The notes: generated by a model not told the origin, from the letters alone. Shown: positions 24,888 through 34,428, counted from the stretch's first letter. The stretch is DNA of 64,000 nucleotides from an uncultured Alphaproteobacteria bacterium (GCA_902536655.1 CACAYF010000001.1:103627-167626), one strand, 5' to 3'. Program-made: numbers and translations.

Positions 24888-26904
24888 GAAATTTAATTTT
24901 ATTTTTTTTATCAAATGTTGAGGATGTAGTAAAGCTCCAGTATTCTGAAAATTTTTGCTCTATTGAAAGATTAAATTGATTTTTTGCTTCAATAAGATTT
25001 TTCCCGCTATTATCTAATACCGCCGGAGCATTAATATTTCTTAAAGTTAAGAATGTTTTTTCTATATTCAACATAAGAGTGGAGTAAGCGTTTTTAATCG
25101 AAAAATCATTTTTATCTAAAGACAAATAGAAACTAAGATTTAAAGAGTCAACTGGTGATATTTCAACGTTTGCAAGAAAATCTGAAAATTTATCATTAAT
25201 ACCTGAGTTCGTTGGTAAAAACTTATGATTATCAAAGTGATAACTTTGAGCTAATCCAATTCTACTAAATTTTTTTGTAGAATTTGTTTGTTTTAAAAAA
25301 GATAATCCATAATCAAATCTATCTAAACTATCAGCTCTGTAGAGTCCTGATAATCTATTTCTATTAAATAAATCAAAATAATCTAAATAAAAGTTGTTAA
25401 CATTACTTTCGTCTGGAATTTCCCTATTGAATGCTTTTGGAGATGTTTTAAGGTACATAAACTTCGGTTTTATGATTGTTTTATATTTTTCTGTGTGTTT
25501 AACATATGGCTTTGTTAATTCTACAGAAATTTGAGGATAAAAGTTTGATTTAAATTCACTATGTTTAAATTTTCCAGTTTTCGGATTATGATACTTTTTT
25601 ATGTGGAATATTCCTGCGTTTAAATGTGCTCCAAAATTAATCATAGTGCCGTCACTAAATATTGTTGGGTAAAAAATATTTTGATTTACAAAAAACTTTT
25701 TTGTTTCATTACCTTCATTTCTTTTTAAATTAATTATTTCTAGATTGGTCTCAAAATTTAAAAGGTTCATTTTTTTTTCTGAATTAAGATTTAAGCGAAA
25801 TCTTGGAAAAATTTTTGGTATTATTTTTCTATTTACGTCCTGCCTTAGTTCCTGAAATAAGTAAGATTCTAAACTATAAAAATTTGAATGTCTGTGGGAA
25901 TTCAATTTTAAAAAGGATGTAAGTGTATCTTGATATCCATATTTATAAGTATTTAAATAGTGTCGATCAGCCGTTCGATGTACCTGAAAGTCAACATACG
26001 AACTTTTATTCAAATCAAAACTTCCTGTTGATTTGAAATGACCTCTTTTTTTATCCTCCTTTATACCATTTTCCTTTTTGTTATTTTCTATTGTTCCGCT
26101 AAATTCTGAAAAAATTTCACCTTTGAGGAAATTTTTCCTGTGCTCAATAAATAAAACTGGATTTTTTTTTTGTGAAAATTTTGGTTTTATAGTTATGTCC
26201 TGGTAGTCATCAATTGGAATATAATACGGAACATCCGCTGCGAATCCAAAATAATGATTTTGGATGAAACTCGGTGAAATAAATCCTGCTTTTCTTTTTA
26301 CAAGAGGTGATGCATGAGAAAAATAGGGAAGGTAAAATACACTTTTACCTTTAAAATCAACAAATGTGTCATAATATTTCACATTTAGAGATTTTTTGTC
26401 GTGTATGATTTTTTTTGCTCTTAATTGTACTAAAGGATCGTCATAACGCCCCGTTTTTTTGTTAAAACATATTTCGCATGCAGTAAATACTCCATTTTGA
26501 AGCATTTCCCAACTTTCTCCTCTTCTTTCGACTCTTTCAGCAGCGAACCTTAAGTAATTTTTTTTATCTTTAAAAGGGTTTGATGGCAAATAAAGAAAAT
26601 TTTTTTCAATTATTGCATTTCTCAGTTCTTGATCAGCAACAATTTTCTCAGCTTTGAGTATTGAACCGTCTGAATTAAAAATTGTTACATTATCTCTAGC
26701 TGATAAAACATTTGATGTATTATTTAAGAAAACTTTATCCGCACTTAATTTAAATTTTTCGTCTACTATTTTTACATCGCCTGTTGCATATATTCTCGTG
26801 TTATCTTTATCGTAGGTAAATTGTTCTGCGGTTATTTCGAGTTCTTCATCTGAATATGCGAGGTTATTAAAAAATAAAAAAGTTAAAATTAAGTATCTAA
26901 CCAT
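24736..26904 (-). CDS. lptD: LPS-assembly protein LptD
   Basis: The 722-residue outer-membrane protein has a signal peptide ending LAYS, an OstA/LptA-like N-terminal domain (EITAEQFTYDKDNTRIYATG), and a large beta-barrel region starting near RRGESWEMLQNGVFTACEIC. It places lipopolysaccharide in the outer leaflet, so this organism should make LPS. ATG 26904 is preferred over an in-frame TTG two codons earlier. Its 5' end overlaps lptG by 8 bp and its 3' end overlaps the surA reading frame. Confidence 0.93.
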   Translation of the reverse strand: MVRYLILTFLFFNNLAYSDEELEITAEQFTYDKDNTRIYATGDVKIVDEKFKLSADKVFLNNTSNVLSARDNVTIFNSDGSILKAEKIVADQELRNAIIEKNFLYLPSNPFKDKKNYLRFAAERVERRGESWEMLQNGVFTACEICFNKKTGRYDDPLVQLRAKKIIHDKKSLNVKYYDTFVDFKGKSVFYLPYFSHASPLVKRKAGFISPSFIQNHYFGFAADVPYYIPIDDYQDITIKPKFSQKKNPVLFIEHRKNFLKGEIFSEFSGTIENNKKENGIKEDKKRGHFKSTGSFDLNKSSYVDFQVHRTADRHYLNTYKYGYQDTLTSFLKLNSHRHSNFYSLESYLFQELRQDVNRKIIPKIFPRFRLNLNSEKKMNLLNFETNLEIINLKRNEGNETKKFFVNQNIFYPTIFSDGTMINFGAHLNAGIFHIKKYHNPKTGKFKHSEFKSNFYPQISVELTKPYVKHTEKYKTIIKPKFMYLKTSPKAFNREIPDESNVNNFYLDYFDLFNRNRLSGLYRADSLDRFDYGLSFLKQTNSTKKFSRIGLAQSYHFDNHKFLPTNSGINDKFSDFLANVEISPVDSLNLSFYLSLDKNDFSIKNAYSTLMLNIEKTFLTLRNINAPAVLDNSGKNLIEAKNQFNLSIEQKFSEYWSFTTSSTFDKKNKIKFHDINAKIKYEDECLGFSFNWSRQYTHMPENPTSNSFQFLFSLKEIMENDI

Positions 26905-27991
26905 CTTCAAAATGTATGAGAGTGCTTAGTAAAAATAAATTTAAAATTATAGGTGGTGACCAGACTGCAAAGAAAACATTAATATTTCCTGTATGACCAA
27001 GAGTTTTCACAAGATCAGAAAAAAAATGAAACAAAACTCCAATAATTATTCCAAGTATTATTTTAGCGATATTTTTTTTTATTCTTTCTTTTTTAATAGA
27101 TAAAACACAACCTAAAAGAACCATTGCCATTAATACTAAGGGAAAAGAGTAAAGATAATTTTTATAAATTACATGCTTTCTGACTGAAAATCCAGAATTC
27201 TCCAAATTCCTAATATATTTTTTTAATTCCCAAAAACTTATTGTTTCTGGAGGCCTAAAGTTTTTTTCAATTTTATTTGCGTCTAAATTAATTTCAAGAT
27301 CCATTTGATCGAATTTTTGGGGTGGTTTGTTTAATTCTAGCCTATATCCATTGATCAGTAACCATAACTGATCATTAATCATTTGCACATTTTCAGTATC
27401 AATTCTCTCAAGAAATTCGTTATTAAGATCAAACTTAAATATTTTTACCTCTTTAAGTAGTCTTTCCTGAGAGGAATAATGTTTTGCATTTATTACGTAT
27501 TCAAAAGTCTGATTTCTTTCTCTTAACCATAATCCAGTTTGTGAAATAGAATATAAACCTGAACTTCCTTTAAAATAAATGCTTTCGTAATTTTTAAATT
27601 TTATATTCATAAGTGCAAAAATTGGATTAAATAATAATATGAAGATTGCGCTTATTAAGGTTACATTGATTAATGCTGGAAATATTAATGACCAAACTGA
27701 AAAACCTGATGCTCTAAGAACGCTTAATTCATTATTTCTATTAAGTTTCATGTATGTGTTCATTGATGACAACAAAAATACAGTGGGTAACATTATTGGA
27801 AAAAGTGATGGAATGTGTAGGACCGACATTTTCAATAGAATTCCAAATTCAATATTTTTACTAGAACCTCTTCTTATGAGTTCAATCAAATCAATTGAAA
27901 TAAAAAGAAGGCATGCAAATATAAAAATAACTATAAATGATATAAAATTTTCCTTAATGAGATATCGTAAAATTATTTTACTTTTTAGCAT
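26897..27991 (-). CDS. lptG: LPS export ABC transporter permease LptG
   Basis: The 364-residue YjgP/YjgQ-family protein has three N-terminal and three C-terminal membrane helices around a periplasmic beta-jellyroll domain. It pairs with LptF in the inner-membrane LptB2FG extractor. It is called LptG rather than LptF from its position between lptF and lptD and from the GLWLRE motif in the periplasmic domain. Its ATG shares one base with the lptF stop (TAATG). Confidence 0.9.
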   Translation of the reverse strand: MLKSKIILRYLIKENFISFIVIFIFACLLFISIDLIELIRRGSSKNIEFGILLKMSVLHIPSLFPIMLPTVFLLSSMNTYMKLNRNNELSVLRASGFSVWSLIFPALINVTLISAIFILLFNPIFALMNIKFKNYESIYFKGSSGLYSISQTGLWLRERNQTFEYVINAKHYSSQERLLKEVKIFKFDLNNEFLERIDTENVQMINDQLWLLINGYRLELNKPPQKFDQMDLEINLDANKIEKNFRPPETISFWELKKYIRNLENSGFSVRKHVIYKNYLYSFPLVLMAMVLLGCVLSIKKERIKKNIAKIILGIIIGVLFHFFSDLVKTLGHTGNINVFFAVWSPPIILNLFLLSTLIHFEDG

Positions 27992-29076
27992 TATACTTTT
28001 TGTAACCTATTGCTGAAAAAAAGAACTGAAAATAAACAAAATATTACAGGAAAAAAATTTGAACCTTGAAAATCTGCATATTTTATTGAAATGTTAGAAG
28101 AAACTATAGAAATTATTTGAAGTAAAATAATTGTGCCAAAAACAATAATTGGTTTCAAAACACTCTCTTTTCTTTGATAACTAAAAGACATAATCACAAA
28201 TGAAATTACTACCCCAAATCCAATTATATTTATTGGCATTGAATACCTAAGAGTAAGCTCTGCTTTAAATGCTTGAAGGTTTTTTAAATCATCTTGAGAT
28301 TCTAAGTCAGGGTTTTTCAATTCATACAACGATCTCTCTGAGGGAGATTTCCACCTATTTAGAAGGTTTGTTTGATCATTTTGATTTACGTCTAAAAGAT
28401 ACTCTTCAAAATATAAAACTGAAAGTTTTTTATCTTTTCCCTGAAAATGTTGAGACCCGTTTTGTAAAAGAATTTTTGTGGAATCTGGATGTGTTATTAA
28501 TCTGCCTTTTTTTGCTATCAAGGTGGATGTTCTTTTCTCATCTCTTGTATCGTGAATAAAGACATTATGAAGACCATCTTTTTTTCTTTCTTTAACAAAT
28601 ATTGTAAAGTCTTTGCCAAAGTTATTAAATGTTCCTTCTTGAAGAAGAGATGAAGAGTAATCATTTTTTAATGTATACAAAAGAATTTTAAAATTTTCAT
28701 TAGATTTAGGTGATTGATAAAGAGTAAAGAAAAAGCTAATACAGCTCATCAGAATTGAAAAAACCAAAGTAGGCTTAATAATATTATATATTGAGAAGCT
28801 AGACGATAGAAGAATCACCAATTCCTTATCAGACTGCATTCTCGAAAGAACAAAAAAAATAGAAAGACTGACAATGATTGGGAGAAGTATTGGTATTATT
28901 TGAGGTAATGATAAAAAAATAAGTTTAGAGAAAATATAAAACGGAAGCCCCCTACCAACCACTAATTCTATCAACTGAACACTTTTAGCGAGACAAAAAA
29001 GAGAAATTATTAGAATCAATATTAGAATAGAATTATTGAATAGTTGTCGTAGAATATATTTATCAACTAAATTCAT
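27991..29076 (-). CDS. lptF: LPS export ABC transporter permease LptF
   Basis: The 361-residue protein has the YjgP/YjgQ fold with the LptF start MNLVDKYILRQLFNN and the LSSSFSIYNI coupling region. I start at ATG 29076; a longer open frame to 29130 adds 18 hydrophobic residues that no LptF has, and would leave only 12 bp to the divergent pepA. lptB, lptA and lptC are not in the window. Confidence 0.9.
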   Translation of the reverse strand: MNLVDKYILRQLFNNSILILILIISLFCLAKSVQLIELVVGRGLPFYIFSKLIFLSLPQIIPILLPIIVSLSIFFVLSRMQSDKELVILLSSSFSIYNIIKPTLVFSILMSCISFFFTLYQSPKSNENFKILLYTLKNDYSSSLLQEGTFNNFGKDFTIFVKERKKDGLHNVFIHDTRDEKRTSTLIAKKGRLITHPDSTKILLQNGSQHFQGKDKKLSVLYFEEYLLDVNQNDQTNLLNRWKSPSERSLYELKNPDLESQDDLKNLQAFKAELTLRYSMPINIIGFGVVISFVIMSFSYQRKESVLKPIIVFGTIILLQIISIVSSNISIKYADFQGSNFFPVIFCLFSVLFFSNRLQKV

Positions 29077-29142
29077 TGAATAATGGAAAAAAAAACAATA
29101 TACATTATTTATTACAAATTTTATCAACAATTAATACAATAA

Positions 29143-30612
29143 ATGAAAATAACTTTTGAAAAAAAAAAAACAGAAAAAGACCATTTAGTATTTATTTACA
29201 AAAATAAACTAAGTTTTGGTCATCTAGCTCTTAATACTGAACAGAAAAATCTACTAAAAAATTCAAATTTATCCTTTAAAGGGAGAAAAGAATTTACTGA
29301 AACCATTCATTACAGCGCAAAAGCAGGAATTGACTCTCTTACAATAGCTAAAGTAAATACTGAAGCTAAAGAAGAAGAAAGTTTTAGACTCGAAAGTTTT
29401 GGTGGAAGATTATTATCTTATTTAGAGAAAAAAAAAATTCTTAATGCTGCAATAATTTTTGAAGATAAAGAATTTAATCTATCTGAAAAAAAATTAATTA
29501 TTACCGGATTGAACCTTAAATCATACAGATTCGATAAATATAAAACTAAAAGTATTGAAAAGCAATTTATAGAAACTTTAAAGATCATAGATTATCAAAA
29601 TACATTCAATAATAAAGACAAAATGGAAATAACATCAGGTAAAAGAGTTAAAGGTATTTTCTTGACAAGAGATTTGGTATCAGAGCCTGCAAATGTTTTG
29701 TATCCATCTAAATTTGTGGATATTTGCAAAATTTTAAAAAAAATAGGAGTTTCGATGGAGGTTTTAGATGAAAAAAAAATGAAATCTCTGGGAATGAATG
29801 CGCTTTTAGGTGTTTCACAAGGATCAGTCCGACCCGCGAAAACTATGATTATGAAATGGAATGGAAATCCAAGCAATAAAAAACAACCAATTGCTTTTAT
29901 TGGTAAAGGCGTGACGTTTGATACAGGTGGAATTTCAATCAAACCCTCAGGTGGAATGGAAGACATGAAATGGGATATGGGAGGAGCTGGTGTTGTTGCA
30001 GGCTTGATGTATACACTAGCTTTGAGAAAAGCAAAGACAAACGTTATAGGTGCCGTCGGTCTCGTTGAAAATATGCCTGATGGAAACGCTCAAAGACCAG
30101 GAGATATTGTTAAGTCAATGTCAGGACAAACTATCGAAGTTTTAAATACTGATGCTGAAGGTAGGTTAGTTCTTGCTGATGTGTTATGGTATGTGAAAGA
30201 AAAGTTTAAACCAAAACTGATGGTTGACTTAGCCACATTGACTGGAGCTATAATTGTCGCACTTGGAGACAGATATGCTGGAATGTTTTCAAATAGTAAC
30301 GATCTAGCCGACAAGCTCTATAATTCATCAAAAGAAACGCAAGAACTGATTTGGAGACTTCCACTCGATAGCGACTTTGATAAACTTCTTAACTGCCAGG
30401 TTGCTGATATGAAAAATATAACAGGAGCCCGAGGAGCAGGAAGCATAACTGCAGCTCAATTTCTCAAGAGATTTGTGGGCGAAATTGAATGGGCGCATCT
30501 TGATATAGCTGGAGTTACTTGGTCGAAAAAAGGCACAAGCCTCTCCAGACCTGGTGGCACAGGATTTGGTGTTAGGCTATTAGACAACTTTGTAAAGAAA
30601 AATTATGGTTAA
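29143..30612 (+). CDS. pepA: Leucyl aminopeptidase (M17)
   Basis: The 489-residue metallopeptidase has all M17 signatures: [19 protein letters not shown] with metal and catalytic Lys/Asp, [14 protein letters not shown], and [12 protein letters not shown]. It cleaves N-terminal residues in the cytoplasm. It begins a pepA-holC-ndk group divergent from lptF and overlaps holC by 8 bp. Confidence 0.95.
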   Translation: MKITFEKKKTEKDHLVFIYKNKLSFGHLALNTEQKNLLKNSNLSFKGRKEFTETIHYSAKAGIDSLTIAKVNTEAKEEESFRLESFGGRLLSYLEKKKILNAAIIFEDKEFNLSEKKLIITGLNLKSYRFDKYKTKSIEKQFIETLKIIDYQNTFNNKDKMEITSGKRVKGIFLTRDLVSEPANVLYPSKFVDICKILKKIGVSMEVLDEKKMKSLGMNALLGVSQGSVRPAKTMIMKWNGNPSNKKQPIAFIGKGVTFDTGGISIKPSGGMEDMKWDMGGAGVVAGLMYTLALRKAKTNVIGAVGLVENMPDGNAQRPGDIVKSMSGQTIEVLNTDAEGRLVLADVLWYVKEKFKPKLMVDLATLTGAIIVALGDRYAGMFSNSNDLADKLYNSSKETQELIWRLPLDSDFDKLLNCQVADMKNITGARGAGSITAAQFLKRFVGEIEWAHLDIAGVTWSKKGTSLSRPGGTGFGVRLLDNFVKKNYG

Positions 30613-31066
30613 CGAAAATAAAACTACTTTGAACTTTTATTCAATTTCTTCAAATTTTAATGATGTTTTATTAAAACTTTGTAACAAAATTGTAAAAACC
30701 GAAGAAAATTTATACGTTAATTTTGATAAATCAGATACAAAGAAAGACGTTGATAAGTTTCTGTGGGTAAGTCAAAAAAATAACTTTCTTCCTCATAAAA
30801 CTTATGGAGAAAAAATTTTCAAAAAAGATAAGATTATTTTATTTGACGGTTGTTACAGAAAGTTACAAAGAATTGAAAGATTTAATACACTTATAGTTTC
30901 ACCTTGTGTAAAAATCAAAAAATTTAGAATATTTAAAAAATTTTTGATTTTTTCTTACACTAAGCAAAACTTATTTAATGCAAAAATAAAAAATGGTATA
31001 AGCAAAAATTATTTTACAGTAAATTGGTACGAAGAGCTTGGCCCATTTAAATGGAAAAAGATTTAA
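30605..31066 (+). CDS. holC: DNA polymerase III chi subunit
   Basis: The 153-residue protein is divergent but has the HolC landmarks: [21 protein letters not shown], then [19 protein letters not shown] (usually LWxxxxxxFLPH) and a C-terminal [10 protein letters not shown] in place of the usual R-Y..G..W ending. Chi connects the clamp loader to SSB. Location after pepA is conserved in proteobacteria. A long imperfect inverted repeat lies within its coding region (30906-30960). Confidence 0.85.
   Translation: MVNENKTTLNFYSISSNFNDVLLKLCNKIVKTEENLYVNFDKSDTKKDVDKFLWVSQKNNFLPHKTYGEKIFKKDKIILFDGCYRKLQRIERFNTLIVSPCVKIKKFRIFKKFLIFSYTKQNLFNAKIKNGISKNYFTVNWYEELGPFKWKKI
30906..30960. repeat. Long imperfect inverted repeat inside holC
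   Basis: The left arm begins GTGTAA and continues AAATCAAAAAATTT; the right arm is its near-complement, AAATTTTTGATT, then a few T and TTACAC. The arms are about 20 bp each around an AT-rich centre of about 12 bp. It encodes [18 protein letters not shown] sequence, so it may simply reflect mirrored Lys/Phe codons. Confidence 0.5.
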
Positions 31067-31070
31067 AACC

Positions 31071-31074
31071 GGAG
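31071..31074 (+). promoter_or_regulatory. Ribosome binding site of ndk
   Basis: GGAG lies 7 bases before the ATG at 31082. An in-frame GTG at 31076 is too close to it, so the ATG is the start. Confidence 0.6.
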
Positions 31075-31081
31075 TGTGTTT

Positions 31082-31501
31082 ATGCAAAGAACCTTATCAA
31101 TAATTAAACCTGATGCAGTCAAAAGAAGTCTTACTGGTGAGATCAACTCTATGATTCAAAAGAATGGTATTAAAATTGTAGCTCAAAAAATGTTAAAACT
31201 TTCTATAGAAGATGCTCAAAATTTTTACAATGTTCACAGGGAAAGGGCCTTTTTCATGGATTTGTGTAATTACATGATATCTGGTCCAATCATTGTACAA
31301 GTTCTTGAAGGAAAATATGTCATTTCAAAATACAGGGAATTAATGGGCGCAACCAACCCTGAAAATGCTGATGAAAATACAATAAGAAAGCTTTTTGGAG
31401 TTTCAGTGGAAGAGAACTCTGTTCACGGATCGGATAGTGAAGACAACTCGAAAATTGAAATAGAATTTTTCTTTTCAAAGAGAGAGATTTTTAATTTCTA
31501 A
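31082..31501 (+). CDS. ndk: Nucleoside diphosphate kinase
   Basis: The 139-residue enzyme balances nucleoside triphosphates. It starts MQRTLSIIKPDAVKR, has the expected HRERAFFMDLCNYMISGP core, and the active-site His in NSVHGSDSEDNS. The length is standard. Its stop overlaps by 4 bp the converging COX subunit IV gene. Confidence 0.96.
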   Translation: MQRTLSIIKPDAVKRSLTGEINSMIQKNGIKIVAQKMLKLSIEDAQNFYNVHRERAFFMDLCNYMISGPIIVQVLEGKYVISKYRELMGATNPENADENTIRKLFGVSVEENSVHGSDSEDNSKIEIEFFFSKREIFNF

Positions 31502-31620
31502 TAGATTAGAAAAAACCAAAGAAGAGCTAACAAAATCATTACTAATATAGTAGTTATGATAGAAACTTTCATGAATTTTGCAAAAAATTCTTGATGCTCT
31601 TTACTGTCAAATTTCCCCAT
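31498..31620 (-). CDS. aa3-type cytochrome c oxidase subunit IV-like small membrane protein (40 residues)
   Basis: This 40-codon gene was found by reading the minus strand between purN and ndk. It encodes a polar N-terminus (MGKFDSKEHQEFFAKFMK) and one membrane helix running to the C-terminus. It matches the plan of the alphaproteobacterial aa3-type COX subunit IV: a short helix with an acidic-KEH-x-x-x-F-x-x-F/Y start, then a single transmembrane segment. That subunit packs on the oxidase and is not catalytic. It overlaps the 3' end of purN by 14 bp and the 3' end of ndk by 4 bp. No other oxidase gene is near. Small size limits certainty. Confidence 0.7.
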   Translation of the reverse strand: MGKFDSKEHQEFFAKFMKVSIITTILVMILLALLWFFLIY

Positions 31621-32188
31621 TTTTCCTTTCCAAGTATTTCAGAACTTTTATATACAATTTATGCTCTTTCATCAATATTTTTTTTTGGAGAGAACCTACA
31701 TTGTCTGATTTAAATACTTTAACTATTTCTTGGTCAATTATTTTTCCTGAATCTATTTTTTTATTCACAAAATGGACTGTACATCCTGAAAATCTTACTC
31801 CTTCTCGTATTGCTCTTTCATGCGTATTTAGACCTTTAAAAGCTGGTAGAAGTGATGGGTGAATATTAATAATTTTATTGTTCCATTTTTTTACAAAATC
31901 TTTACTTAAAACTTTCATAAATCCTGCTAAACATATCAAGTCTACTTTTTTTTTTACAAGATATTTAGATAAAGAGTTTTCAAAATCATTAATATGAGAA
32001 TATTTATTTTCGTTTATAATTTTGACATCTATACCTTTTTTTGATGCTTTTTTTATACCCAATGCCAATGGATTGTTAGACACAACTGTAGCAACTTTCG
32101 ATTTTATTATTTTTTTTCTTGAAGCTTCAATAATATTGAGCATATTGCTTCCATTCCCGGAAATAAGAATACCTAATTTATAAACCAT
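31607..32188 (-). CDS. purN: Phosphoribosylglycinamide formyltransferase
   Basis: The 193-residue enzyme formylates GAR in purine synthesis. It has the N-terminal GNGSNMLNI loop, the formyl-folate-binding NIHPSLLPAFKG with catalytic His, and the catalytic Asp in VHFVNKKIDSGKIIDQ. Its start overlaps the end of purM by 16 bp, so the pair is an operon. Confidence 0.95.
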   Translation of the reverse strand: MVYKLGILISGNGSNMLNIIEASRKKIIKSKVATVVSNNPLALGIKKASKKGIDVKIINENKYSHINDFENSLSKYLVKKKVDLICLAGFMKVLSKDFVKKWNNKIINIHPSLLPAFKGLNTHERAIREGVRFSGCTVHFVNKKIDSGKIIDQEIVKVFKSDNVGSLQKKILMKEHKLYIKVLKYLERKNGEI

Positions 32189-33234
32189 TCTCCGAATTTC
32201 CTAATTTCTACTTTAGATAGTTTTTTACTGTTATTTTTAATTTTGCCAAGTAAACAAAACCCAACTTTATTTTTTTTTAAGTGATTAAAAACCCTTTTAT
32301 AATTTACCTTTTTTATTATTATTATAACCCCTATGCCACAATTAAAAGTCCTTAGCATTTCTTGAGGTGAAATATTTGCTAATTCTTTTAACCAATGAAA
32401 AATTTTTGGTATTTTGAAACTTTTAGTTTTAATAACACCTTTTAAATTATTGGGAATAGCTCTAGATAAATTTTCAAAAATCCCTCCACCTGTAATGTGT
32501 GCGATTGAACTTATTAAATCTTTTTTAATTAATGGTAAAAGGTCATTGACATATATTTTTGTTGGAATTAATAATTCTCCACCAACTGTCTTACTTGAAT
32601 TAAACGGCAATTTAGAATCGACTGTTATTTGGTTTTTCTTTAGTGCTTTACGAATTAATGAAAAACCATTTGAATGAACGCCACTTGACTTAATTCCTAT
32701 TAAAATATCATCATTTTTAACGTTATTAACACTAAGAAGTTGATTTCTTTCAACAACTCCAACAGCAAATCCTGCAAGATCGAAGTCGTTGCCCCTATAC
32801 ATTCCTGGCATTTCAGCTGTTTCTCCACCAATCAGAGAACAACCTGACTGCTTACATCCATTATTAATACTTTTAATAATTTTAAGAAAGTCACAACCAG
32901 AAATTTTAGAGGATGAAAAATAATCAAGAAAAAATAACGGTTCACCTCCATTTGCTAGAATATCATTCACGCACATTGCAACAAGATCAATTCCCAGATA
33001 ATCTAGCATTTTATATTCAATTGCTAACTTAAGTTTTGTTCCTACACCATCAGTGCTACTAAGAAGAATTGGATCCTTATATTTTAATTTTTTAAGGTCT
33101 AACAAAGAACAAAAACCGCCAGAATTTTTTATTATTTCTTTTCTATAGTTTTCTTGAGTAATTTTTTCTAATTTTTTAACTAGTTTGGTTGCTTTCTCAG
33201 TGTCTACACCTGAAGATTTATACGTAATACTAAT
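32173..33234 (-). CDS. purM: Phosphoribosylformylglycinamidine cyclo-ligase, apparent ATT start
   Basis: The enzyme makes AIR from FGAM. The C-terminal 310 residues from TTG 33105 are clearly PurM (KYKDPILLSSTDGVGTKLKL, GGETAEMPGMY, SGVHSNGFSLIRKAL). The frame stays open upstream to a stop at 33238-33240, and this part encodes the missing family N-terminus, SITYKSSGVDTEKATKLVKK. No ATG, GTG or TTG exists there. An ATT at 33232-33234 stands exactly where the family Met falls (M-S-x-T-Y-K) and is 6 bases after a perfect AGGAG. I therefore start the gene at ATT, giving 353 residues, close to the usual 345. A point mutation or assembly error from ATG is the main alternative. Confidence 0.85.
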   Translation of the reverse strand: MSITYKSSGVDTEKATKLVKKLEKITQENYRKEIIKNSGGFCSLLDLKKLKYKDPILLSSTDGVGTKLKLAIEYKMLDYLGIDLVAMCVNDILANGGEPLFFLDYFSSSKISGCDFLKIIKSINNGCKQSGCSLIGGETAEMPGMYRGNDFDLAGFAVGVVERNQLLSVNNVKNDDILIGIKSSGVHSNGFSLIRKALKKNQITVDSKLPFNSSKTVGGELLIPTKIYVNDLLPLIKKDLISSIAHITGGGIFENLSRAIPNNLKGVIKTKSFKIPKIFHWLKELANISPQEMLRTFNCGIGVIIIIKKVNYKRVFNHLKKNKVGFCLLGKIKNNSKKLSKVEIRKFGEWFIN

Positions 33235-33240
33235 AATTTA

Positions 33241-33245
33241 CTCCT
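33241..33245 (-). promoter_or_regulatory. Shine-Dalgarno AGGAG that decides the purM start
   Basis: On the minus strand AGGAG is followed by six bases and then ATT, in the purM frame. It is one of the strongest ribosome binding sites in this AT-rich window and would serve no other start. Confidence 0.7.
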
Positions 33246-33327
33246 AAAAAAACTTTAATTATTTCTAAAAAAAAATTAATGTTATAAAATTCTTTAATAA
33301 AGGTAAATTAAATTAAAATATATAATT

Positions 33328-34428
33328 TTGAAAAATATAATCTTAAAATTTTTAATAATTAGTATTTGTTTTCATCTAAATGTAAAAGCAGATGACTCAA
33401 TATATACTGTAAAAGACAATCAAGTTTTTCTACAAAATGATCAAAATGTTCTAAAGTTAAGGGAAGAAGCTAAAAAGCTTGCGTTTGATAATGCATTTAA
33501 TATTTTAACAAAAAAAATCTTAGAACCCTCTGAAATAAGAAAACTTGATAGACTTGAAAGAGTTGATGTTTCTAGCTTAATAAAAGATTTCAAAATTGTA
33601 AAAGAAAAAATAACTGATATTAACTATAGCGCTAACATCTTGGTAAATTTTAACCCTGATTTAGTCTTAAACTTTTTTGATGGTTTAAAAATCAAAAGTA
33701 AGGTGTTAGTGTCTGAAGAATACCTAGTTTTGCCAATCTTAAAGAAGTTTAACACTTTCTACTTGTGGGAAAATGATAACGTTTGGTATGACTATCTTTT
33801 AAATGAATATGATGAATTGGGACTTCTAAAACTGTATTTTCCAAAAAAAAATCATATTAATAAAATTCAAATTTCACCAAAGCAAATTTTAAAACAAGAT
33901 GATGAATCTATAAAAAAATTTTTAATCCAAAATAATAAAAAAAAGGCTTTGATAATTTATTTAGAAGAAAAATACGATTTAGAATTTAATGAAATAAATT
34001 CAACTGTTTCAACTACATTATTTTCTGACAAAGGCTTTGAGATCGTAGAATTGTTTGAAAATAATAGTTACAAAGAAAATAGCAAGCTATCAAATGCTAA
34101 ATTAATATCTAAAATAATTATTAAGGAACTAGATGAATGGTGGAAAAAAAAAATTGATTCTCCCGACTTCGAATACTCTGATGAGTATATTTATTTTATA
34201 AAACTTCAAACCAAGAACTTAAAAAAAAATATATCTATAGAAAAAAGAATTAATGAGATTCTTGGAAAAAAAGGTTTTATTCTTCACGAGTTTAATAATA
34301 AAGAAATCATTTATAAAGTGATTACAAAGTATGATATTGAGCAACTAAATTTAGCTCTAGAAATTGATAACCTTAGATTGGAAAAATCAGAAGAGAAAAA
34401 AAATTTATTTAGATTAAGATCGTTTTGA
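33328..34428 (+). CDS. DUF2066 domain exported protein
   Basis: The 366-residue protein has a signal peptide (to about residue 21, KADDS) and an N-terminal region with YTVKDNQVFLQNDQN and REEAKKLAFDNAFNILTKKIL, the alternating pattern of DUF2066 proteins. Members sit between purM and hdaA in alphaproteobacteria, as here; their function is unknown. The start is TTG at 33328. Its stop shares one base with the hdaA ATG (TGATG), so translation is probably coupled. The C-terminal 150 residues are Lys/Glu/Asn-rich and not recognisable. Confidence 0.75.
   Translation: MKNIILKFLIISICFHLNVKADDSIYTVKDNQVFLQNDQNVLKLREEAKKLAFDNAFNILTKKILEPSEIRKLDRLERVDVSSLIKDFKIVKEKITDINYSANILVNFNPDLVLNFFDGLKIKSKVLVSEEYLVLPILKKFNTFYLWENDNVWYDYLLNEYDELGLLKLYFPKKNHINKIQISPKQILKQDDESIKKFLIQNNKKKALIIYLEEKYDLEFNEINSTVSTTLFSDKGFEIVELFENNSYKENSKLSNAKLISKIIIKELDEWWKKKIDSPDFEYSDEYIYFIKLQTKNLKKNISIEKRINEILGKKGFILHEFNNKEIIYKVITKYDIEQLNLALEIDNLRLEKSEEKKNLFRLRSF

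Noticed and set aside
27639..28016. 125-codon plus-strand frame opposite lptG
   Set aside because: Antisense to a clear LptG; no membrane or domain pattern of its own.
33103..33105. TTG 33105 as the purM start
   Set aside because: It would remove the conserved N-terminal 43 residues that are encoded in frame upstream, and it has no ribosome binding site.
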